A DNA stretch of 64,000 bases from Branchiostoma belcheri (taxonomy: Eukaryota > Chordata > Leptocardii > Amphioxiformes > Branchiostomatidae): NCBI RefSeq assembly GCF_001625305.1, contig NW_017804131.1, positions 1,654,419 to 1,718,418 of the forward strand, given 5' to 3'. Positions 1-12,256 of the stretch are shown here, piece by piece. The position numbers and the translations under genes are program-made. The notes beneath the pieces were generated by a model. That model had not been told where the DNA came from. It saw only the letters and a list, made by a program, of their open reading frames with translations, and did no database searches. Positions within the stretch are counted from its first letter, which is position 1. Each line of letters starts with the position of its first letter.

Positions 1-656
1 TGCCACGCGCTGGGGATTTGGTCGGGCTTCACACCCACGCCCACTCGCACGCACTGAAACCATTGACATGCCCGCCTGGCCTGAATGTCTCACAATCTTG
101 CAGGGTTTCTATTGTTGTTCTTTTCTTTTGTAAGACGTCCTCCCCGGGGTTTTGCTTGTCTTCGGGGAGCCCCAAGACCAACAAAAATCAAAGAACGCGA
201 CCTGAATTGAGGACAGATGAAATTTGCAATGAAAAAGGGCGAGAACAGGTTAGACTAGTTCTAGAAGTCAAGAAGACCATGTCACTCGGGGTGGTCTATG
301 GTATGTCATTTTGGTAGGTGGAGGTGGGTTGAATATTGTAGTTTATCGGGCAAGGGAGGGGCCAGCTGATTGTACACCGTATCGTTGAAGCTTTGCCAGG
401 ACGTTTTTCTTTGCGATGACGTATTGTCGGGCTACTTGCCAAGAAATCTCCGTGAACTAGCCTGGTAGAATGCCCCAGCTGTAGCTCCTGAAGACGAACT
501 AGCAGATTTATGGCTTCAGCTTGATTTGTAGAATTTTGTATGTTTTGAAGTAGCCCTTTATGGTTGTAGACGCACCAAGGGCATAATTCCCCCCCCCCCC
601 CCACGTGTAACTTCACTGAAAATACGTCCCAGTCGTGTAAAACGACACAAGATGAC

Positions 657-718
657 GTACTAGTATACAGCAAAAAAGACCCACACGTACTAGTATACAG
701 CAAAAAAAAGACCCACAC
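657..718. repeat. Two-copy tandem repeat, about 31 bp unit
   Basis: The unit begins gtactagtatacagc, runs through an A-tract and ends gacccacac. It occurs at 657-686 and again at 687-718, differing only in the length of the A-run (6 against 8). It directly precedes the inverted-repeat element at 732-936. Confidence 0.85.
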
Positions 719-731
719 ATCTACTTAGTAG

Positions 732-936
732 CCTCCTGTGCAGGCCTCCGGGCGGGTGGGAGTTTTGATACTGCGTTTCGTAGAATTTTTCACGCGTTCT
801 TTAATTTTGCCACGGCGGATACAAACCTTCTCTGTGCGGCTGGTTGTAGGATGACTGGCATGCAAAAGAACGCGTTACAAATTATACAAAACGCAGTATC
901 AAAAACTCCCACCCGTCAGGATGCCTGCACAGGAGG
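732..936. mobile_element. MITE-like inverted-repeat element (family D)
   Basis: The ends are inverted copies of each other. The left end starts cctcctgtgcaggc and runs through gggtgggagttttgatactg. The right end carries the reverse complement, with agtatcaaaaactcccaccc then gcctgcacaggagg. The arms are about 45-50 bp with small differences, around roughly 100 bp of non-coding middle. There is no open frame, so this is a non-autonomous DNA-transposon type. The superfamily and target-site duplication are not clear. Confidence 0.75.
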
Positions 937-3186
937 ATACACAACATATGCTTCAGGCTAAAGTTCAGCGTTGGTTTTGCAAGCGCAGATTCAAATGATG
1001 TCTCAGTACAGTGTGGAATTCAAAATGTTAAAAGGTTACAGCGTACATTTTACAACTTCCTAACTGTCCCCATTTGAACCTCTTTGCTGTCCCCAAACAA
1101 ACGTGAAGACGTTTACTTCCCGAAAGCTTTTTGTCCTCCACACTTAAGTGTGGGCGGATGCTATTATTACGACGGTGCAGTCTTGTATTGGAGTGTTTGT
1201 TGTGGCCTTTCGTCTCATCACCTCAATTAAAGTTATAGTCATAACATGTTTGTTTCGCAACAAGTTTGTTCCGGGCAAGTTTTGCTCAGTGTGGGTGGGC
1301 AAAATAATGGCAAACTTGTATCCGGGAGACAGACAGGCTAATAGCTCATCCCTGCCTCAGATTTTGAGCATATTAAGCAAATCAGTACGAAAACTGGACG
1401 TGTACATGTACAGAAAATAAACAGCATGTGCTTCTACAGCATTAACCATTACCTCGAAGTTCGAACCAAGAATATTCTATTTTCATAACTTTTCTGATTT
1501 TTTAGTCTCATGTATTCAATTTTCTTAAAGTGAAGCTGGTTTCCTTGTTTTGGTCCATAAATGGATTCAAATGACGATCTCCAGTCGAATTCAAAGCTTT
1601 GAAGTACGCCTTTTCTTCTGTTAGCAACCGTTGATTTCTCAATTTCTTCGCTCATCTTTCAAACTGACCTTGAAGGGAAAATCCCAGCACAAAGCTCAGT
1701 TTCAAAAGAAAGGTTAAATCTTTGTAACACATGGATTACGGTTACACAGAGATCTGAGCGTGGTCAGCAGAAAAAGACCCACACAAGTTGATGACACGCA
1801 CACATGTACACAGACATGTCCACACCCTGGGGCGGTAGGGACGACTTCTGCATGTGGTGACACGTACGCAGGGCACGAGATCGCCACGTTCCTATACTCC
1901 TGCGATGTTGACGTGTGCAGGTGAGCATTCAGGTGTCGTCAGGCTCCTTTGTTCGTCCGCACGCTTGGCATGACCGCCGTGTTTTGTCGTAAACAGTCTT
2001 ACAAAGGAGTTAAAAGTTACTAAAACCGTCATGAAGCATCTTCGTCATTAAATCAAATGCCCCCGAGCATTTGGTAAAAAGCCTGTTGGAACATGCCTGT
2101 CGCGTTCTCCTTTTGAACTGACAGGTTGTTTTAGACAAATGTCCCGACAGTTGTGGCTTTTTCTGTGCGTGCAGAACATTTGACGAGCCACGAATGATAA
2201 TGTATTGCAATTATATATAAGTATGACATGTTTAGAAAGGACACTGTTTTGGTTTTCTGCAAAACAACCGACCAGACGCTACGCGGCGCTTCTTTTAGGT
2301 TCCTATCATGGCACTGCTGCATTCTGCCGACGATCTGTAGTGGACTTGGGTCTAATGACCTACGAAGGAAGTAAAGTGAAAAGAAACCCTACAATGATGC
2401 TGAACGCATGTCGGGGCAACGTGAAACATTCACTGTAGTCCTTCAAAAGGAGTTGTTGTGACTCATGGTACAATAACTGCCGCATTTCCTGCTTATGTTT
2501 CCACTGAATTCCACAAAAACAAATAGTCTTTTATTATTGCCATTACACTACTGTGTATCCTTTCGCCGACCGACGTTATTAGCTGACTAATAACCATAAT
2601 CATCATCACAGGTTTCAGCGCTGCGTCATGCGGTTGGATCGCGCTGCACCCCTAATTTAAAGTCCTCTGACACGCGCCACTTCCAGTTCACTACAGGCCA
2701 TGACAACAACGATAAATATAGACTTTGTTATCAGGACTCTCAGATTGGGCACAACTTCCGCCATTATTATTCAGGTTCCCAAAAATTAATAGGTATAGTC
2801 GCTTTATACTTCTGCTTTCTTGTTGTGCTATTGTTAGAGGAAAAGGAAGTTCAGTTTGTCTCGTAAATTATCTGTGGCGTGAATTCTTCTATTGTAAGAG
2901 TTTTGTATGAGTCATTTACGGTTTCCTCTCCGGCTAGACCCAGACTTGAGTGTCATCCTGATTTAAGTTTACGTCACTTACGTTACAAGTGTTCACGGTG
3001 TATCTAACACGGGGATTTGGAGGACTGCCAAGATACCTGACAAGTGACAACAATCATTCATATATTTGCTTTCAAGTCGTCATCGATTTGTTACTCGACC
3101 ACTTATACTATTACTAAAATTGAATAACCCAGGTACAAGTCACATGGAAACGACACACACGTATTTGATTTTCCAGCAATCTATTT

Positions 3187-3192
3187 TTTAAT
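3187..3192 (-). terminator. Probable poly(A) signal of hairy gene 1 (ATTAAA)
   Basis: On the minus strand ATTAAA lies about 215 bases past the stop codon of hairy gene 1. It is the best hexamer close to the stop; no AATAAA occurs in this interval. The call rests only on hexamer and distance. Confidence 0.4.
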
Positions 3193-3404
3193 TCTCAAAA
3201 TAGAAATAGTAAAACAATAGTTCTTCTCGCAATATCAAAATGCATACCGTCCGACGACATTATTGGGTCTCTGACAACAAAGTGGACCAAGCTATATATA
3301 CAGAAAATGCAAAAAATATCTTCAGAATATGTACACAACTTTTCATAGTAGACACACGGAATGTTTAGTCTTTAGAGTCACAAGTCTTTTGTTTCGTGCT
3401 GTGG

Positions 3405-4896
3405 TCACCACGGTCTCCACATCTTGTCCATGTCGCTGGGGACTGGCGCGGCCTGGGCGGCGGGCACAGGTGACCGCTGCGCCGCCGGGCTCAGGCTGGG
3501 TACCGCGGTAATAAGTCCGGGCGCGGGGGTTACTGTTGGTCCAGTTGTCGACTGTACAAACGTGCTTGTTGTCGCTCCATGTGCGGAAGACTCGGGACGA
3601 GAGCTGCCGACCACTGTCGCGTTCGCGTACACAGGAATGACGTGGCTGGGCATTTGTCCACCTGGAAACGCCTGACTGGGCAGCAGGACGGCCACCGGCT
3701 CCCCGCTGGGAATCTGCCCCGGCACGACGGGGATCCCGCCGTACGCTGTTGTCGGGACGGCCGGGCCGGGCACGCGGAGCGGCGACGTCTGAGCCGTTGG
3801 GCTGGCCAGGCTGATGGCCCCGGCGACGGAGACGGGCGGCGCGGCGGCGGCCACCTGCACGTGTACGGGCTGCTGGACGGGCGCGAGGGTGTCCACGGTC
3901 TGGCAGCAGCTGGCGAGGTGGCCGAGCAGGCGCTGCTGTACCTGGCTGTCCACGCCGTCCGAGGTGGTAAGGAAGCGGGACACCTCCGTCATGCACTCCG
4001 AGTAGCCCGCCCGGTACTTGCTCAGGGCCACCGGGTCTCTGACGACGGCATCTGCAGGGGGAGACGGAAAGAACGTCGGGTCAGGCAAGGGGCACAGTTT
4101 GTCAACACGACCAAAGATCAGCACACACTTCTGGCACGCAAGTCACATGGCAAGGAGAAAAACACTTCAAAAAGATTTACCATGTGCGCGCCGACTAAAA
4201 TAGCGTATTTGTAAATCGTGAAAAGGACGACGGAAATAAAGTTCTGCTTACCAGCAATCTGTTGCCTCTGCAGGTTACGCAGGTGCTTCACGGTCATTTC
4301 CAGAATGTCGGCCTTCTCCAGCTTAGAATGGCGAGAACTCTGTAAAAATAGACACAGGGAAGAGTCAAACATCAGCACGGTAGAGACATGTCTTTTGATA
4401 CCCATGAATCAACTCTACTCTACTCTACCTACCTAACAATGGTTATTGTTGTAGACGTATGAACGAAGCATCCAAACGCGCACGGTGCGAAATATCAGAT
4501 TCAGTACTTACGTCTTTTTTGAGGGCGTCCAAGATGAGGGTCTTGAGCTGATTCAGGCTGTCGTTGATTCTAGCCCGTCGTCTCTTCTCCATGATCGGCT
4601 TGGAAGACTGTGAACAAGACAAGAAACAAAGTTAGAACCAAACATAAGTATAAGCTGTAGTGACATACTAGTAAAGCAACGGTGTGAATGTGAGAAGGGG
4701 TCGGTGTCTCGCACGCGCCGGGCTCGGCACGCGTTCTACGCGCGACACACAGCCGACCCGACTACCGGGGGGTAGCCAGTCCCGGATTCAGGTCTCCCCC
4801 TCAGAAAATCCTCGACAAAGTCTTTCTCACCTTGCGACGTAGAGTCTCGCTAGTCTTGGCCTTCTCTGGTACTTTTTCTGTCGGCATCTTGGACAT
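3405..4896 (-). CDS. hairy: Hairy/HES bHLH-Orange transcriptional repressor, gene 1 (complete)
   Basis: Four coding exons on the minus strand: 4896-4831, 4607-4512, 4339-4252 and 4051-3405, joined by GT-AG introns into 298 codons plus stop. Residues 1-22 precede the bHLH. The basic region (about 25-37) includes [14 protein letters not shown] with the proline typical of hairy proteins. The helix-loop-helix continues through [16 protein letters not shown] to about residue 80. The Orange domain is about 95-132 ([17 protein letters not shown]). A Pro/Ala/Val-rich tail ends in WRPW immediately before the stop, the known Groucho-binding motif. The family binds E-box/N-box DNA as dimers and represses Notch-responsive developmental genes in the nucleus. 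The exon plan matches vertebrate Hes1 (four exons, the same junctions around the bHLH). The start at 4896 is the first ATG (MSKMPTEK); the ATG at 4887 is an alternative. The gene looks intact. The exact orthology group within the expanded amphioxus hairy set cannot be settled here. Confidence 0.95.
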
Positions 4897-5158
4897 TAGA
4901 TCCGTTCTTCCTTGCGAAACTGTGAGGAATTAGAAGAAGTGTCGAGCACGGCCGAAAGTTGTGTCGGAAGGGAGGGCGTCGTGTCCGAACGTCGCTGCGG
5001 CTTGCCAGAAGTGTGGGGGACAGATTACCGCACGGGGGATTTACGTCTGACCATCGGCCTCTTTTCCAACCTGTGGCCGGTCGCATTCCCTCACTGTAGA
5101 CCAATCATACCCTGCTTATCAAAACACATGATTGCTAATCTTTACAAAACCACTCACC

Positions 5159-5222
5159 ATTGGTCAGCAGTCACTCCGGTCTTCCACTTCTGTGCAGCGA
5201 TTGGTCGGATTTAATTCAGGGC
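5159..5222 (-). promoter_or_regulatory. CCAAT boxes and TAATTCAGGGC element of hairy gene 1
   Basis: Read on the minus strand, CCAAT occurs at 5159-5163 and 5200-5204. The plus-strand word TAATTCAGGGC is at 5212-5222. The same 11-mer next to a CCAAT box occurs upstream of hairy gene 2 (40840-40860). No clear TATA box was found for gene 1, so the transcription start is not assigned. Confidence 0.5.
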
Positions 5223-5305
5223 GGGTCTTTTGTTCTTACGTAGGCACTCCTGACAGTTGACATCTGCTGGCATGCGAGGTGAGGCAGGCTTATTATCCCG
5301 CTAAG

Positions 5306-5360
5306 CACGTGCCGAGGTTTTTGTCCGCAGCCGTCGGGAGTGTGGGAAAACCCCGCCCAC
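5306..5360. promoter_or_regulatory. Hairy gene 1 upstream module: CACGTG + CSL/Su(H) site + CCGCCCAC
   Basis: CACGTG lies at 5306-5311, TGTGGGAA at 5341-5348 and CCGCCCAC at 5353-5360, about 410-460 bases upstream of the ATG. TGTGGGAA fits the known CSL/Su(H) consensus used by Notch. CACGTG is a class B E-box that hairy proteins can bind. The same three words with the same spacing stand upstream of hairy gene 2 (40948-41001). Function is inferred from consensus and paralogue conservation. Confidence 0.65.
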
Positions 5361-8300
5361 AAGTTCTGCCTCCGCTCTACTGTAAACAAGTATTTCAAGT
5401 GTAAACAGAAGTTAGGCTGAGAGGCTAAATGTCTGGAGGCGTCGAAAGCTGAGAATCTCGGCAGATCTCTACACGATCTGTGCGGGCGGCATACTTCGGG
5501 CAGCATCAAAGGATTTCCCTGTCTGCAACTTGAAAAAAGGGAAAGATTTAGGGTCTGACCAATATGAAAAAAATATAAATCATTGCTCGTAACTTTTCCT
5601 ACCTTTGAAGTCTTATCGTACGTGCTCATCGCCACCTCGTGCGCCGTGTTCTCGTCTGATTCGTTTGGCGGGAAAATGCGGACAGCTAGTAAGAAAAATG
5701 CAAATGTTACTACGAAGTAGATGGATGTAAGGATTCAGATAAGTCTTGAAAACTTTGTGAAGAAAGTGGTTAACAAGAAAGCCTCTGATGAATATGTTTG
5801 TTACTCAAATTGGTGTAGTTGTGTGAAACCGTGGAAAACATGCATTTCGACGTCGGTCGTCAACGCAGAACAAACCTGCCAGTGGCCATAACTACCTTAC
5901 ACGATAAGAGTAAGAGCTACGGAGTGTGGACACATACGAAGAATGTGTTTTCTTCACTCTCCCGCCTAAGCTGAGGTCCCATTTTGTACATCGTACCAAA
6001 CGGAGACACCTGTTTGTGATCTGACACAGATTTGTGTGAGAACTGTGTGCCAAGTTCAGCCAGTCCTTCCTGCCAATATCGCAGTCCCCGTGTCTGCAGT
6101 GTATCAAACCTAACCTTGAAAACGTGTATGGCATAACGCCTTGCAGATTTCGCGAAGTCAGTGGAAATCCAGACGTGCAGGTGGATAAGAACTGCCAAGC
6201 CAGCGCGTCCTGAGTGAGTGACGGTGAAGGGAACACATTTCACCTGTCGGCAGGTGCAGGCTAGGTGAAGATTGTACTACATGGGTGGCACGTGTTAGGC
6301 AGAGGGTTGGGGGAATGTTAACACCGGACACGTGCCACGGGGCGCCCGCCACGGTACTCTCCCCGGATCAGGTTTCCTCCCCTCCCGCCCAGCCGTCGCG
6401 TGCGTCGCGGCGCGCTCCTGTGAGACGGGCCGGTGCGGTGGGTTAGGGAGAGAGTCGCGGGGGTACGTACAGACTCTGGCCGCCTGCCTAACCCGACAAA
6501 CTGGCTCGTGGAGTTTTCCGGTTCAGCACCAGGTACTTATTACCGGCAGGGATTTACGGAGGATGAAACAGGGAACTCTATCTGCCGCCCAGAACCGGTA
6601 GCTCGATAGCAGGGAGCAGGAAGGAAGTTTAAGAAGGGCTGGGGTCTACAACTTAATCCCATACAGGTTCCGTACACAGTACACAGTGCACATGTGTGCG
6701 CTGACACAGGAGCCATGGAAGTGGGTTGTTGTCTGTCCGTCCACCTACAGCCTGTGTGCTTGCCGACGGCAAGACACAGAAGTTTGTGAGCACGATGCCT
6801 ATGCGATGCTTCTATTTCAAGTATTTGTGTCGGTAGCTGTTGGTTTTACGAGGGCATTTAAAAAGTGTTCCATTTTGAGTTTGACTGACTGCCTAACTTT
6901 TTTCGACGATACATTTTCATCCTGCTATCAGCCTATACCTTTGTTTTGTTTTTCAAGTTTGACAGGTATATCCCCATCCATTGCCGCCATGTACCCATGT
7001 CTCGTTACCTCAGCACACTAAAGAAACAACCAGGCCTCTTCAAGTTGTTACAGTGGGTCTGCTTGATGGCCATTGAAGTCGGTGTGTGTACTGCTGTCGC
7101 GACACGGCCTGGAGTGGTCATCCTGTGACCAGTCAGGCACAGTTTAGACTCCGGGACAAACGCAGATGTGTATTCTCTGGCAGCTGGTTCAAATGTTTTG
7201 CCGTACTTGAACTTATGGTCGTCAACAGTAAATACTGATAAAGACGACTGGTTCACTTCCGTACACTGTAGTAAATACCGAACATTGTAGTGCGTTCACT
7301 CTCACAGGTGATGGTTTGTAGATAGGACTCTTCAGTAGACCACAGTTGTATCTTTCTATCTAAAAGAGCAGTAAAATATCTTTAAAAAGTCCTCATATTG
7401 ACGTAGAGGACATTAATCACACAGAAAATATTCGTGATAAATCACAGGTCTGTGTTCCCTCAAATGTGTTCAGTTTTCAACAAACAACGGTGACCCATGG
7501 AAAGGTGGAAAACAGTTTGCATAGTACACACTATTAACAGGTGTTTGCGCAGGCGTCCCTGGATATTTAAAACATCTCACGTGGAACTTCGGCGTGCTCT
7601 TCGGTGTACAATGGGTTCTGTCGTGTAACAAACAGGAGGAAACATAGAAGGATTCTCACTGACCGAGAAAAGTGACTCAAAAGGGGTGCAGAATACACCC
7701 ACTTCGTATGTCTGAAAACAACACACCTTCGTTGACAGGAAAAAAGGCGGGAAAATTGATTGTACAATTGTGCAGGAAAGAACAAAGTTCTTGTTTGCAC
7801 AACGTTTATATCTATTTGCAGACTTTGTAAGGAAAGCGCGCCAATTGACTTTTCCGACTGACTTTTCTTGGATAGTTTGCTTTTCCCACACTCAGGGTGG
7901 GACCCTTGGCTGATCAGGGTCAAAGGTCAGGCAAACAGAAAAGTTGACTCAGCTTCGACGGGGGGGGGGGGGCTGACAGACGGACAGACACGCGACTGCT
8001 GACATAGCGATGGACTACCACTAAAACTATGTACAAGTTCAACATACAGAAGTCTTCAGACAGAGAAAAATGACCGTGACTTTACACGAGCCACGAAGCT
8101 AAGGAGCTGTTGTCCGTGCTTCACTGCTAGGTGGCGCTTTTTTGTGTGAAAGGAAGTACTAAGACTAAGAGTTATCGCTCTTCAAATAAGTGAAATTGTG
8201 AAAAATAGACTGTTGTTTCCACATATTTGTACACGTGGTGTGTGCCGTTAACCCCGAGGGTGGAAGAACGAAACGACGTGGTTATTTTTAGGACGACACC

Positions 8301-9001
8301 TGCGTTTCGCGCTTCGTGCGTATGCCTCCGGCGTCGTCATGACGACTGTGTCCGGGCAACGCAGACGAGAATGGTGCGGCGTGCTATGTATTTGGTCTCC
8401 CTTTAAACATGGCTATACACAGGTGCAGGCGTGTTTGTACATGTGTTCTTCTTTATAGTCGTGACCTGGCGAATGTTTAGAAGGGTTGGGTCAGAAAATG
8501 TCAAATCATTGACTGTTTCCAAAGCACAACACAGCCAAAAACTTCTACATTTTTTACTTCAACATCAAAAATTCATACATAGGTCACAAACATAACTTCA
8601 ATCTAGTCTTAACGTAAAACGACCAGTAAGTTCACGTACATGTACATATGCCATCGAACGTAGTACGTAGCGCAATGTTACAAATGTTCAAGCTCAAATG
8701 TTATAGCGACCATTGTCTCTAAGTCTCGATAAAACCCTTTTGAAGGTAAGACAGAAATAGATGTTGCCCCCATTTGGTTTGAAGGGTCTGCTTTCATGTT
8801 ACTGAGTTACATGTGAGTATACTTTTCAAGAATGTGTACTGCGGACAGAAACAATACGTAACGTACGTAACGTAACTTGGCTTTTCTCCTCAGTAAAATA
8901 AAAAAAAGCTATTCATCAATCATAATGTTCGATATCTCGAACAAGAAAAGAAGAATTATTGAATCCAACAGGTGGTTGAATGTTGTGTCCGAGTCAGGAC
9001 G
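5361..9001. other. Intergenic region between hairy gene 1 and the cyclophilin gene
   Basis: No supported gene. It contains two more CACGTG words near 6288 and 6330 in a GC-richer patch (about 6280-6500). A G-run lies near 7960-7972, and there are several short open frames without family resemblance. One plus-strand frame near 6979-7128 has a hydrophobic stretch but no supporting exons. The region may hold far-upstream control DNA for hairy gene 1 and the 3'UTR of the cyclophilin gene at its right end. Confidence 0.5.
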
Positions 9002-11526
9002 TTAAGTTAACTGTCCACTGTTAGCGATCAGAACCCTGGCGGTAGTCGCTCCGCTCGGCGTCCCGGCGGCTTCTATCTTCTCCACAACGTCCTGGACGGA
9101 AACAGGGAAACAAAACGTTAGGAAAGAAGTCCTCTTACAATATACTTAATATACTTCATGTATACTAGTACTTAGCTTTAAGAATCCCATCACAATATGA
9201 AGCAATATATGAAGCAACATAATTTGGCATTAGCATATTCAATTCTTAAAACTGCAATGTTAATGTCTCAAAACTGCAAACAGTCATATTATTCACCGAC
9301 GTTATCCCCGTTATTTATCCAGTAGTAGAGCTTGATTTTCTTTGAATATTGTTTACCTGTATGTAAAACCTTCGATCATCAACTTATTCACCTTCATACA
9401 TTTGCACAAGAAATAAGTCATCAGTCGGGAGATATTTTCTCTTCAAACTGTTTGCAGTTGGAAAAGTCAATGGACGTTGAAATAGTTTGTGGGCTCTAAA
9501 AGACTTTTAAAGAGTGTATGCCCCGTAGGTTTGTATGGCTTGCATTTTAGTCACTAGTTCCAGACCAGAAAAATAACCAGAAGAGCTCAGAAACACAGGA
9601 CTTACATATCCCTGGATGACCTTGCCGAAGACGACGTGTCTTCCGTCCAGCCATGGCGTCTTCTCCACCGTGATGAAGAACTGAGACCCGTTAGTGTCCG
9701 GTCCGGCGTTCGCCATGCTCAGGATGCCCGGGCCCGTGTGGTTCAGCTTAAAGTTCTCGTCGGGAAAGTCTCCTCCATAGATGCTCTCCCCTGAAAAATG
9801 TTTCAAAAATGTATTTAAACCAGAAAGGTAACATTTGCAAAGCAAGTGCATAATGTTTACCCTCGCATATGGTCTGCTCTGTTAATTCTTACTCAAACAC
9901 ATTCGTGTATATGGTCAAACAGCACTCTAAATCCCTCCTGCTATGAAATTGCAACATGATGCAACCCAACACTAGTTACCATGTTGACAGATGTCTGGTT
10001 CAGGTCATTGACCTTGTGTTCTTGGAAAAGAGGAAACTGAGCAAAAACAATATGTTTTCCTTCTGTAAACATAACCATAAGCAGAGCGATTTTTTTATCT
10101 CAAATGTACTGTAATGGCTGGAATTAATATTCGATAAAAAAATCGCACATACAATCTCTAAGGAATGATTCCAATCACATCTACCTCCCGAGCCGTTGTT
10201 GAATTGAATGTCGCCCCCTTGTACCATGAAGCCTGGGATGCACCGGTGAAACAGCACCCCTTTGTAGTGTAATGGTTCGCCCCATGTGCCTCGGCCCTAG
10301 AAAGCAGAAAAAAAGCAATCTAATTTAGCAAGATAGGGAGACCAAGCAGGGTAGTTTGTCCACTATAGAGTTCATTTGTTCGCAGAATGAAACCCTAACA
10401 TTGAGGCCACACCCCTGGTCAGTTGGAATCTCTTTTGGCCGAATTCTACTATGATCCTAACACCCTTAGGAAGGCCTGGTGGAGGCCAGGTTCTTCGCAT
10501 GTTCTGGACATTCATGATTCTGACATAGCCAACTCAATATTGGTCTATCCGCTCTTCTTTTGACTTATTTTTTTTTCAGAACAACTTTTTAGAGTACGTT
10601 AGTATTCCAAACATGAGAAACTCTTACCTTTTCACCCGTACAGAGAGCTCGGAAGTTTTCGGCAGTCTTCGGTACGACATCGGCGCGCAGTTCGACGACG
10701 ATTCGTCCTGCCGAACGTCCTTCGATGGTGATGTCAAAAAACACCTGCAGACAAGACAAACTCTTCTCTTCAGACATAGCAAGGACATTGTGACCTTGGA
10801 CATAGGGAGCTTACGAAGTGTTTCATTCGTCGCCAAATCTTTTCAACAATGGACTTGGAAACTGATAAGGATATGCTCATTGGTTGTTTTCTGAATACTG
10901 AATGACAGCACTGTACTTCTGTACACCCACACTCATATTACTGGTACGGTTTATAACTGTAACTTTGCCTTCGTGAAATTCCAGCTCAGTGATATTTCAT
11001 TACAGTATCATCCGCGTAATCATTAACTTTCTCGAGCTTGCGGTCAGTGACCCTAAGTTGTCAAGTATCAAAAAGTACATCCAAGGTCAAAACAAGACTA
11101 GGCACAATATGGGTGTTCATAAGGAAGGTTGTAATTGCGTTGTTGGGTTCGTTAGGGGTAAACATGTAGCTCGAATTCAAATGAGCTCATCTGTGTAAGA
11201 CTGTGTTGGTAGAACCCATTGTTATAGAGTTCAAGCTTGTTCCAACAGAAAGAAATTTATGGTGAATTATTTCTTTGTGTTGGAACAAGCTGGCTTGAAC
11301 TCTATAACTATGTAGCTCGAATCCTTACCGTTGGGTTGGATTTTTTCAGTCCGAAATGGAATCCAGCGACCAGAGCGACACCAACACAGATCACCAGTAT
11401 CGACACGACTAGTACAAAGGTCACCGTCCGGGAGCACAGGCAGGTCTTCCGTCCCTTCTTGTCCTCGTTCCCGCCGGCCATATTGGCTTTGCTGCTCATA
11501 TCTCCCTTCCTGGGTTCGTCCGCCAT
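9002..11526 (-). CDS. Membrane-anchored cyclophilin-type peptidyl-prolyl isomerase
   Basis: Five coding exons on the minus strand: 11526-11329, 10744-10628, 10296-10185, 9790-9606 and 9091-9002, all with GT-AG introns, giving 233 aa. Residues 1-36 are polar with Lys/Arg. About 37-57 is one hydrophobic segment ([20 protein letters not shown]), probably a signal anchor. The cyclophilin domain fills 67-233. By alignment with human CypA the active-site set is complete: R123, F128, Q131, A169, N170, F181, W189, L190 and H194. Retaining W189 predicts cyclosporin binding. The insert [13 protein letters not shown] (106-118) resembles the divergent loop of Cyp40/PPIG-type cyclophilins. The known reaction is cis-trans isomerisation of Xaa-Pro bonds, helping protein folding. 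A luminal (type II) domain is inferred from topology. The start ATG has a good context (AAGATGGCG) and no upstream ATG in frame nearby. I cannot name the exact orthologue. Confidence 0.93.
11164..11322. mobile_element. Hairpin element in intron 1 of the cyclophilin gene, flanked by 13-bp direct repeats
   Basis: The word atgtagctcgaat occurs at 11164-11176 and 11310-11322. Between them lies a strong inverted repeat with arms about 11221-11255 and 11270-11308 (gttatagagttcaagc against gcttgaactctataac). The direct repeats look like target-site duplications of a 133-bp fold-back element. The right copy begins directly after the exon 1 splice donor hexamer (GTAAGG at 11328-11323). No coding capacity. 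Confidence 0.65.
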
Positions 11527-12043
11527 CTTGGTTTTTCTCTTATCTACCACAACAAGACAAATTTACTTTTGAGGCAGACTGGTCCGTGGTTAATGATATG
11601 CGACAGTGAATATGTTACCTATTGTAGACTGGACTAAAGAACCGCCAATCACACATCAGGTGGGAGAGGGAAAACAGTGTGAAGTTCTCCTTCACACGGT
11701 CTATGCTAAGCCTAAGACTATCCTTTGTGGATACTTTTGCATATTATATATACAGTTACTTATACTAGATGTGATTTAAGTATAGGTCTCAAAGTTTTCC
11801 AACAAACCCCAAATTAAGTCACAGCGGTTGCTGGGCTAAAGGTGTGTTACCTTGGAACTTACTACAATCAGATTTCACTGAATTCGATTCATATAATCTT
11901 TCAGGTCCAAAAGAAATATGCATAAGTTTGTCCATGGAAGATGATGACAAAAGAGTGTTTGAGCCATAATTTCGAAACAGCCCAAGGCCGGTGCACGCGT
12001 TTTTTATATATTTTTCCATGCGTTCAAACATCAACAAAGCACA

Positions 12044-12256
12044 AAACCATCGACATTCTCTCTCATAACGAAGCAATTCACACGAAGGACGTTGCTAATA
12101 CTTCTAACTACCAGCCCAGCTTTTTGAAGACTTTCTAATAGCAAACAACAAAAGTATAAAACCATCGACATTCTCTCTCATAACGAAGCAATTTACACGA
12201 AGGACGTACCTAATACTTAACCAGCCCAGTTTTCTGTAGACTTTCCAACAGCAACA
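12044..12256. repeat. Two-copy tandem duplication, period about 115 bp
   Basis: Both copies carry accatcgacattctctctc, then acgaagcaatt, acacgaaggacgt, taatactt, ccagcccag and agactttc in the same order. Copy 1 is about 12044-12150 and copy 2 about 12159-12256, with scattered differences and one small deletion. No coding frame is kept across the unit. Confidence 0.8.

Larger units (their letters stand above)
1..3186. other. Intergenic region downstream of hairy gene 1
   Basis: I see no convincing gene here. Open frames are short, unspliced and unlike known families. The stretch holds a C-run near 590-602, a two-copy 31-bp tandem repeat at 657-718 and a 205-bp inverted-repeat element at 732-936. 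The rest is AT-rich unique-looking sequence. It may contain 3' regulatory DNA of hairy gene 1, but nothing in it shows that directly. Confidence 0.6.

Noticed and set aside
3343-4214. Long frames overlapping the last exon of hairy gene 1 in other phases
   Set aside because: These are shadows of the GC-rich coding exon. The frame ending in WRPW, with consistent splice sites, is the real one.
6979-7128. Possible MARVEL-type membrane segment (SRYLSTLKKQPGLFKLLQWV)
   Set aside because: Only one hydrophobic stretch, no companion exons and a stop soon after; the resemblance is too short to call.
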